A model generated the notes under the pieces. That model had not been told where the DNA came from, did no database searches, and worked only from the letters and a program-made list of their open reading frames with translations. Both the position numbers and the translations under genes were made by a program. Source: Myoxocephalus aenaeus (lineage: Eukaryota > Chordata > Actinopteri > Perciformes > Cottidae). Taken from it: DNA of 64,000 nt. This document shows, one piece after another, positions 54,791-64,000 of the stretch (its first letter is position 1; each line of letters begins with the position of its first letter). Where the stretch lies: assembly GCA_038501785.1 (NCBI GenBank), contig JBAMJR010000084.1, positions 1,364,001-1,428,000 of the forward strand. Direction: 5' to 3'.

Positions 54791-57700
54791 TAAAACAGTG
54801 CTTATAGCTTAGACCCAAGTAAGAATAAAGTGAGACGTATAAAGGCCACAGCGGGGATGACATGAAGGAAGAGGGCCAAAATGAAGAGACTTTGACAGCT
54901 AACCCTCAGGCGGCAAGAGGAGCTGCACCTGTATGCACCTCGGCTCTGCTCAGTTTAGTTTCCCTCTCCTCAGACTCCACGCACGCACGCCCTCTCACAC
55001 ACACACACACACATTTCAGCTCTGTTGGCACTGGCGGACACAACAGGAGGGAGGGATCAGGTGGCTGAGGTAAGCAGGCAACAGAAAGAGAAGGATTGGG
55101 GGAAGGGGGTTGACAAATGAATCTCGTCAGGTAACATTCATGGACGTGAAGGGAAGAAGATCGGTTAAGGGAGGGGAGGGTGTCTGTCAGCGCATATTGG
55201 TTCACCTGCGAAAAATCTCCTGCCCTGATTAGAAACCGCTGCAGTCGGACGGGAGGACGGAGACACTTTGAAGGAGGAGGCATTTAGGAGTGGGTCCGCT
55301 TGCCCCAGAGGAGCGCTCACTGATGCTGATTGAGGAGACAACGAAACATGGCCTCAGTCTCTCTGCCTGGGATACTTCTCACCATGATGGCGCAGATCAA
55401 AAAGAGCAGGAGGAGGGACAAGGCAGCTGAGGAGCCCTGGAAGCGTTCAAGGGCCTGACAATTTTACTCAGACACAAGACATATTAATACAATGACTGAC
55501 GAGAGAAGAAAAGAGAGAAGACGATGACTCAAAGGGTGCCAAAGATATGCGCAGCAGAGAGGAATTAAGTTTCTCCATGCCCCAGCATGTACGGGAAACT
55601 GGAGCTTCTCGAGAAAATATAAAGAACATAATAAACCTTATAGTGATTTTGGCCAAAATGAATCCCCGATCCTTCAGCTGTATTCAGACCTTGATAAATG
55701 CACACTGTCGAGGAGGTTATTAAACACCAGAGAGACTGGTGGGTCCCTGTGCCAGGCAAAAACTAATTAAATCCAGGCAGATGTGTCTGGACAGTAGTGT
55801 ACCAGACACACACGTACACACACACACACTGGTTCACGCTTCTTCTGTTTGCATGCACACTTACACACACAACCTCTAAATGGGCTGTTAACCATGTCCA
55901 CAGTGCAATCAGTGCCAGCTGATGAGCCGTCATTGTGCTAACTAGACTAGGTGAGCACAAAACAACAGCATCTCAGCTTCAATTTCTAACTCCGGTGTGC
56001 TCGGCGTCGGAAACTTTGTCAGCCAGTGGCCAAAGAGAGAAAATGCCTTTCACCCTGGTGCCTTGTTATCCTCCCCAATACCAGGCAACGCATTTCTTTT
56101 GCAGTATTTCCTGCCTTCGCCGCTGCAGGTGATGAGAGTTAGCGCTAACAGCAACCAATTAATCTTTCATGGTGCACGTGTTCTTGCTTTTGTTAAGTCT
56201 GCTCCGTGAAATTGTATGAGACTTGCAGCTGTACAAAAGAGGGCTGGTGACACTTTCATCCTCTTCGCCTTCCTCCTCCTCTCCACTTTTCATTCTCATA
56301 CTTTGTGAGCAAACAGCTGGGCTTTTTTTTTTTTCCCCTCGCAAAAGCTATCATTACTGGAGCCTACAGGCATGAGAGCAGCACTCCAAATCGCTGATGG
56401 AAGCCCAGCTAGCCGAGTCAGAGTGGGAGATGAGATTGCACTGGCGATGTCAGTACAAGGGAGGGGAGGGGGAGATGATGGCTATCGGATGATAAACACA
56501 CAGAAGCACACATCCATGCACACATCATGCACGTACAGAAGGGTATGACATGAGGCAAGTGCCCATGTTTTATCTTCATTTAGGCCGTATGTCCCATTGT
56601 CTTCTCACACCCTTCTTAGGCCACACACAGACACACACATCAGCAGCTCTCCAACAGTCTCTAAAAAGACACACACACACACACAGTAGTGACTAATCAC
56701 CCATCTGGAGCAGCATTTCCCAGGTCTGGATGACAAAGCGCCCATGCCCACAAATATAGGCTAATGCGCTTCTCAACAAAAAAGGCTTAGGCTGCATTAC
56801 AGCCAAAACAGACAGGTCTAAAGAGAGGGAGGGATGGGGTGGCTTATGACCTGGCTCAGACAAGCATGGACAGGGGAGGAAGCAAGTGACATCACAGATA
56901 AGGGTGATGTACTAAGGCTAGCTGCTAGTGGCTACATGAAGCTGACATGTCTGTACGTGCACTCGATTTCAATAGCGGCTCCCCGAGTCAAGGGCATGGA
57001 GAGGGCAGAGCCAAAACAGTGGAGGGAAGAAGAAAAAAAAAAAAACATTGCAATGTGACTAGGCTTGTTTGTGAAGTGAAAAATCCGGTGTGGCTTACCC
57101 ACAGGGCTTTGCTGAAACCCTCTCGTCGTTAAATATTAGCGTGTTAGCAGTGGCAGGTGCTAGCCATGGCCTCTCGGAGCAGTCCGTTGGGAAGGTAGGG
57201 CTTATCCTCCAAATGCCTCAACCACTGTGAGAGACAGTTTCCCTCGCAGAGGCTTGTTGCTGGCTGGCATGATCCAGGTAAGTCTGTGAATTGTGAGAGG
57301 GGCCTGATGCTACCAAAGCCAGGTTCAGAATGTGGGATGAGGTTGGATCAGAGCCAGGCGCCATTAGCGAGCCGCGTGTCTGACACAACGGGCAGAACAC
57401 GGCATTTTCAAAAAAGACGTAGAAGGACTTGAGCGGAGCCGTGGTGAAGAGTACTAGGCAGCTGTTTCATTCAGGCCCTCTGATAACAACCCCCGGTCTA
57501 GATTGGCTACTGCAAACAGGGCAGGGGAAGGCAAGGCAGCAAGACTACAAATCACTTCTTCGATAGGCTACACTGAGCTAAGCAAAACAAAAACTAGTTC
57601 TCCGGCATTCTCTCAGTCATTTCTTAGCTGATGAAGCCCCTTGTGATTTGATGCATGCTGCTGTAAAGAATTATAATGCATGTGCATGCATTTAGATTAA

Positions 57701-60357
57701 TGTGCATCCTTCCAAAAGGGCATATGACAGTATGGTTAATACGCAGAAAACACTTAAGCTATCAGGAAGGGCCAGCAGTATGAACAGACAACGATCTAGC
57801 TAATGGCCCTCGCCATATCATTTACGGTACAGAACTTAGCCAAAGGCAGAATCACACACTGGCTCCAAAGACAGGGGCGAAGGGAGTTCGTCTATTCAAG
57901 AGATAACATCCTAAGAAGACTTTCTCGAGGGGCGAGTCTTTGCTTTCAACCCCCACTGTGAATAAGAAAAACAACAAGCGCATCTGTTATGAGAAAACTC
58001 AGGGTTATTCAATCCTCCAGTTCCACTTAGTCCTGAGATAAAACTACCAAACAGAGCTGGTCAGAAATGACACTTCAGCCTGACAGCACAGGCTGCATTA
58101 TGTTTTGCAAAAATAATCTTGATGATGTGACACATTTCAATTATAAAATATGTGGAAGTGATTTAAAATACTTCTGGGACACAATCTAGCTTTAAATGGT
58201 GCTTGATCTTACTCTGGCGCAGATTCAAGTGGACTGTCCACCCATCACATACTGACCATTACAATCACCAAAAACAACAAGCTTTTACATCTGTGACTGT
58301 GGCTCAGTCCCATTAAAAAACCATCACACCCACTACCGCCACGCTACGCTTACTGCGCACAAAACCCATTGCTATAATTGGCTCCACTGCAGCCCTTTCC
58401 GACTCTGGACGGCCAACCGGCAAATGCACACAAAAAAACAAACTCTGCAGTAACTGGAAGAGATCCAAACTCCGGTCATGTCTCAGTGACAATCAAGCAT
58501 GACAAATTATTTCCAAACATGGGGAAGAAGTGAAAACACAAGGACTGTTCCAAATCAGACGGGAGAGAAATAAGGGATGAAATTGAAAAGAGGTGAAACA
58601 AAACCTTGTTCATTGCCGGGTTCGGGGAGGCTAATGATGATGGCACACCTCCAGGTGACGACACACACTCCATCATTCCACAAAAACAGACAGAAAGGTG
58701 CGACTGTGAGGCGGATCTGTTGTTTTACAGGGACCGCGGCGAGGGCCACAACTATGTCATTATCCCGGCCAATGAAGAAGAGGGGGGGGGGGCAGAAGCC
58801 TGGTATGCTGAGACTTTGCGGGAGAGTCGAGAGAGCGGTGTTTGACAATGAGAGAAAGATAAACAGAAAGCGGGGGGGGCCATAAAGGCTCAGCTCTAGT
58901 TTGAGCCAGCGCCGTTGAGATGTTTGTCATACCAGAACGAGGAGCGTGTCTGGACTGGGACGAGACTAAAAGAAAATGCTAGCGGGGCCCTGAGGCTCTC
59001 CGAATGAGTGTGTCCTGTTGAGGAGAGAGGGCAGTGTGTTTCCAAAGAACGACTCGCAAACTCATGACTTGAGGACTTGAGGGGAAGGGGGAGCTTGCTT
59101 AAGGCCACTCATTAATATGAACACAGACAAGGAAATGGCAAATGAGAGCAAAGGGCAGGATGGGAAACTGTTTATTGAAACAAAAAGTGTACTTTATAAG
59201 CAAAGTAACTAATTATCACCAGCAAGAGACAATAGAAACTCACAATCAGTCATAATTGTTTCTTGGTGTGACAGGACTGCAGATAAAGTAAAAACTATAA
59301 TTGATATTCTGAACTGAATTTTGTTAATTAAAGCACTGATTATTCTGCTAAACATACTTCGACAACCAGAGGCTCAGCACTGCCCTTTAGAAAAGGCACT
59401 TGCGTAGCGTTAAACTGAATTCCTTGGAGACCAATGTTTTTGGCAGAGCTGTTGTCGGGGGGGGGGGGGGATCAGGACGTTCAATGATATGTAAACAAAC
59501 AAAAACGGGAGAGTGGTTTGCACACGAGACAATCCCCAAACCAAGCATTTTTTTTTATTTGTTTTCTCCAATAAATGTCAAGCTTTATTAATTGATGGAG
59601 CCTGAGAGGGATAGAGAGACTGAGAGAGGCAACGGAAGTATGAAGCAGTGTGTGGACTAATTGTGATTTCATCCATCTCTGCTCACGGGGGAACTCAATG
59701 CCAAAACCTCACACCAACAACTCTGAAAAGAAACAAAAATAATCCCCCCCCCAAAAAAAAGTTTACAGAGAAAAAAAAAAAAAAAGTGCCCTGTAATTAC
59801 TGCAGCATATCTGTGGACTGAAGGGTTTGTGGATTAGAAAGGTTGGACACTGAACAAAAGGGGACCTTGGCTTACTGAGAGCCTGGTCTGGGCATACAGG
59901 GGTGGGAGTTGAAGACAGCACACTTAATGGAAGTGACAGTCAGCAGATACGCGCCAGTCCCAGCTACCCGCAGCCGCCTCTTCTGGCGGCCCGGAAAAGA
60001 AAGGGAAAATACAAAAAAACACACCCTTCCCCCCCCTCCCCGCATCTACAGATTACACACAATGCACCCTAACATACCAGCAGAGAGGGAGGGCGTGTGT
60101 GTATGTGGAGGGGGGAGTGAATAGACAGGGAGTGCTGCCAGGGCCTACTTTTAGATAGCGCGGTTATCAGCGGGAAAAGGAGAGCGAGAAACAAAAGAGG
60201 AAGTTTACTGACGCGGTTTTATCTGGAAGGGCATTAAACCGAGAGGCACACAAGGGACGAGGCGGCGAGAGTAAAGAGAAAGACCACTCAGAGGAAAGGG
60301 AGAAACTGTCCAAAGTCAGGCAACCTTCAGAAGCATCCTGTGTCTCTAACGCACAGC
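54791..60357. other. Unique non-coding DNA with small arrays and G runs
   Basis: CA arrays occur at 54997-55012, 55817-55830 and 56669-56686. G runs occur at 58782-58792 (G11) and 59457-59470 (G14). The 58.6-58.9 kb frames overlap each other and lack domains. No gene seen. Confidence 0.5.
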
Positions 60358-60408
60358 CACACACACACACACACACGCACACGCACACGCACACGCACAC
60401 ACACACAC
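60358..60408. repeat. (AC)n array with regular GC interruptions
   Basis: 51 bp of AC in which ACGC units recur with a six-base period in the middle. It is alternating purine-pyrimidine throughout. Confidence 0.95.
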
Positions 60409-60978
60409 TTTGCCCTTGGCTGAAAGTCGTCCCTGGTTCATGGTTGCTGGCTTTGATAGGAGCCCGGGCCCTGGAACGAGTTACTAACGACCCAGAGAGC
60501 AGCTCGTCGGGCGATTGCTGCAGCTTGATATGCAGCGAAGAGAGGCTGTCACTGGGATGGAAACTGAATGTGGCCTTTGATAAAACACTTAAAGCAGGAT
60601 GAAAACAGAACAGGAAGAATGCCGCCCATTAGGCCGTGATCGAAAGAAGGGGATAATACAGAGGGGGCCAGACGACGGGGATGGGGGAGGTAAATCCGTG
60701 GCTCCGTGTGCCGTCCTTGACCCCGTCAGATGGGCCTGAGGCCTGCGGTGAGAAAGAGCGTTTGGGCGCACTGCACCCCCAGGTGTGAGCTGGAGAAGGA
60801 TGAGAGGCATGTTGATGAGGGGACCACACCTACAGCACAGAGGCAGCCCGCCGGAGCCCACTAATCAGAGAACTTAGCCGCTGACCTCTTTACAGGCTCT
60901 ATACCTTTTAATGAGATCCATGCCTTTGATTCGTCTCGCCGCCTGGAGGGCGAGCGCGATCGCGCATAAGCGCTCCAG
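60409..60978. other. Unique non-coding DNA ending in a GC palindrome
   Basis: No gene seen. The perfect 12-bp palindrome GCGCGATCGCGC lies at 60954-60965. Confidence 0.5.
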
Positions 60979-61007
60979 ACACACACACACACACACACAC
61001 ACACACA
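60979..61007. repeat. (AC)14 microsatellite
   Basis: A pure AC array, close downstream of the GCGCGATCGCGC palindrome. Confidence 0.97.
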
Positions 61008-62078
61008 TCACCTTTGCCAACTGTAGAGGGACACTTTCGCATCCACACACTGCCGTGGACACAGAAGCGAGAGACGTACACACAGTCGAAATAATGAGCG
61101 CTCCGTAATCCACAATGGCCGAGGGCACTCATGCGTGCGTGCGTGCACGCGTGCAAAAGGGGAAGTGGACACACAATAATGGACTGTAACAAGCACTGCC
61201 TGAGAACTGAACGAAAGCAAGATAATCAGCACACACAAGGACACACAGAGCCACACTGAGCCCGGCTCAAGGTCACAACAACCCACCTTGTTAAGAGAGG
61301 GCCGAGGGAGGTGCAGGTGAGATTGGATCCAGACATGCTTGCTCACAGTTAGAATTGAATTATTGATCAGCCAACAGATTGTGTTATGAGGAAATCATGG
61401 ATTCATGCCTGGGCCGGACAGTTCCCTCGGGCTGAAAGACAGAATGTGTGCGCGTGTGTGTGTGTGGACTCACTGTACAAGTATACATTTGTGTGTCTGT
61501 GTGCGTGGACACGCGTGCCGGGGAAGCCTGGTGGGGGGAGCAGGTTGCGCCGGTCGAAGTTGGAATTATGAACCATGGGGTGGAGTGGGCAGTGTGAGCT
61601 CGCACTTAGACAAGACAGCGCAAACAGTGAATCGATCAAGCTGGCTGGGGCGGTGCGTGCAGCAGGAAGGCCTCACCCTCGCTGCGCTGAGAGAGCTTTA
61701 ACTGCTCACACACTGAGTGGCTTTTTCATTAGCACTCAGGCACCAGCGCAATCCTCAGCTCCTAATACCAGCAATGGTCAGAGAGGAAATGGGAGTTTTA
61801 TTCGTCTGAGCTCAACGGGTGGTCTGCCGCTGCTAATAATGCACTGAAATACAGGCCCTCGTTTTCCGTTGCCAGCATCAACATCAGCCGACATGAGGTG
61901 CATGCCATTAGACAAAGGTTGGACTATATTCTGTCATGAGGCTGTGCCACCTAAAAGCCCACTTAAGCCCAGAAACCTTTCAACGCTTCTTTAATGGCGA
62001 TCCAGAGCATGAGGACCTGGATGAAGTACCGGAACGGTTTCTTTATGTATTTTTTCCAGGGCCTAACCTTGTTCCTTT
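61008..62078. other. Non-coding DNA; one short open frame with protein-like composition
   Basis: Alternating GT/GC sequence occurs at 61132-61154 and 61446-61465. A 56-codon + strand frame (61936-62106) begins MRLCHLKAHLSPETFQRFF and runs into the poly-A tract. The opposite strand over the same interval is also open. Neither is recognised. Confidence 0.35.
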
Positions 62079-62100
62079 AAAAAAAAAAAAAAAAAAAAAA
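62079..62100 (+). repeat. A22 homopolymer
   Basis: 22 adenines without a visible target duplication or retroposon body attached. Confidence 0.95.
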
Positions 62101-64000
62101 GTCTAGCCAAGTCATGCTGCTCTTTGCCTGAGCTTTTAGGACACATCACCATCACTAGCGTGTCAAAAGCTAACCTGACTGCTACGATAAAAACACAGCT
62201 TCATTGTCACATGCTGTGGGCCTCTCAAAGATCCCACGAGTCACAACATCCCAGACATAGATGAAACACCCGTTACCTTGAATCCTGTCCAACAGACACT
62301 CTCTCACTTGGAATAACACCTTATAAATTCTCTTGTTTTTTGGGAATCAGGACTTTTTCGTTTATATCTTATGTGCCGAACAGATGTGAGCTTTTAGCAT
62401 GCTGCTTAACAATCAAGTCGGAAGGTGGGGTTACGCATCAGGACCCAATGGGAGAAAGATGTTCGCACTTTTTTTTCCCCCGAGACAAACTCCATATGAC
62501 TAATTAAACAACAGACACAGAGGAATGCATCACAACATCCCGGCGGCAGACAAAAACAAGAGTGAAAGTGAAAGAGAACAGAACCTGGTTCAAAATAAGA
62601 GCACGGGCTAAGGGGGAGGAGAGGCATGATAGTGGAAGTGTACTGTAGATATCAACAGAGCGATATTAATGGAGGTCTGGAGTGGTGGATAAATGGCTAC
62701 TCCAGTCTGGTCGTGCCACCAGTCAGCACCGGTCCAGAAGCAAACAAGCAGCGCCACACTGACATGGCCTTTTACACCCCACTTTGCTTCAATCTGTTAT
62801 TTGAAAGCGGCACACTTCTCCTCCATAACCAACTGAACGAAGATGAAAGGAAAACGGGGTAAATGTCTCCTGGTGAGACTTGTGTGATTTGGAGACCCAA
62901 TTTGGCAGCTTGTTTTCTGTAAACATTGCGACTGCGACTTGTTTTCAGAGAACACACTCGCCAGCAGCATTGAGCCGTTCGTGGTGCGGGGAGGAAAGAG
63001 ACATGGTCTTGGTAATAAGGTTCTCCAACCCCAAGCAGCAGATCTACTCAAGCTAATGACTGTAATTAAAGAGCCCAGCTCCCACGGAGGGATCAATGAC
63101 GCGGGATCTGCCCAGACAGGACGTGGAATAGACGTAGCGAAAGCAGAAGGAAGCGACCACAGGGCCGACTTTGAAAACGTACAGGCTGTAGGAACGGGAG
63201 GCTGAGTGGTAGGCCCGCATGTGTTATGAGGGCCTGTAAATATTTAGGCATTCTTACAAGGGCATGTGGCTGCGACTCTGATGTCACTTCTCCGAGGCCT
63301 GTCATTTGCTTTAGTTAGAGGCTGGGAACCGAGTGTGGAGCAACTATAAACACCGATCTGTGAAAACGGGAAACACAGGGAAACAAGAGCGTCACAGGAC
63401 AAAAATGAATCATGCAAGAGGTGCAAGATATCTGTATGAACGTCACATGCCTGACCCACTGTGTACACATTAGGGAAGAGAGGGGAAAAAAAATGCAGAC
63501 ACCACGTCTACGTGATTTGCAGACACCAGCATAAAATATATCTAACAACTTCCTTTTTTTGGCATATAAAGTTGAGAGGGCATACCGAAACTGGGCAGCT
63601 CTGAGGCTGCCCAGATGAGTCAGTGAGGAATAATGCATGTCATCACGGCTGCGTGAATGGAAGAGTGAGGCTGGGGGGCAAGCGCAGACATAGAGCCATG
63701 ATGGCACCTCCACAGATCTGCATCGCAGAAGACAGATCTGAGCCCCAGGCTGGTCTGAAGACTCAGGATTAATATCCACCTAGACCCGAGATGCACCGAG
63801 TAAGAGAAGACAAAAGAATAAAGTTGGGGGGGGGGGGGGGGGGGTTATGGAGGACAAGAGAATTGATAGAGAGAGAGAGAGAGACTTTGTTATGCTGATT
63901 AAGGAAACCAGACAGTGTGTTCAGTGATGGAGTCGTTAACATAAACAGGAAGTTATAAACACAAGGGCAGTGGGTACTTCCAGCACAAAAGTCGTGGTTG
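62101..64000. other. Unique non-coding DNA to window end
   Basis: Holds a G19 run at 63826-63844 and a GA array at 63869-63884. Reading frames are short, overlapping and unrecognised. Confidence 0.5.
63826..63844 (+). repeat. G19 homopolymer
   Basis: 19 guanines on the + strand, shortly before a GA array. Confidence 0.92.

Noticed and set aside
58606..58845. 79-codon + strand frame with an acidic segment
   Set aside because: Part of the acidic and glycine run is the G11 tract and neighbouring purines; a different frame over the same interval is even longer, and no family matches.

Overview
The window looks like non-coding nuclear DNA from a ray-finned fish, most likely a spiny-rayed (acanthomorph) teleost. 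Three things point there. Long AC/GT and GA microsatellites are very dense. Fragments of several interspersed repeats that I recognise from memory as common in percomorph fish are present. A pogo/Tigger-type DNA transposon is also present. I saw no operons, no ribosome binding sites and no run of exons. The only coding sequence I can assign to a family is the transposase inside that transposon.

Region by region: 1-3.3 kb is unique DNA with a 43-unit AC array. From 3.3 to 23.4 kb the DNA is comparatively rich in decayed mobile-element pieces: five fragments of one teleost repeat family, two 'growth-curve' type repeats, a LINE-like 3' tail and others. In the middle of these lies a 1.9-kb pogo/Tigger element (9735-11660) with near-identical terminal inverted repeats and a TA target duplication. 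Its transposase has two DNA-binding helix-turn-helix regions and all three catalytic aspartates, but one frameshift splits it. Just upstream (8710-8894) is an open stretch with a good splice acceptor and donor, a weak candidate exon. From about 23.4 kb to the end the DNA is mostly unique and poor in recognisable transposons. It is dotted with microsatellites, G homopolymers and patches rich in TAAT-type homeodomain cores that may be conserved regulatory elements. The main structural curiosities there are a perfect 16-bp-stem hairpin (46398-46437), a GA/G-quadruplex/GA cluster (37.4-38.1 kb), and a strand bias in which every G/C homopolymer of 10 or more is G on the + strand.

Taken together the window resembles a large intron or an intergenic 'gene desert'. 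No genes act together here. The only self-contained functional unit is the transposon. Identifications of repeat families rest on memory of their consensus motifs, since no search could be run.
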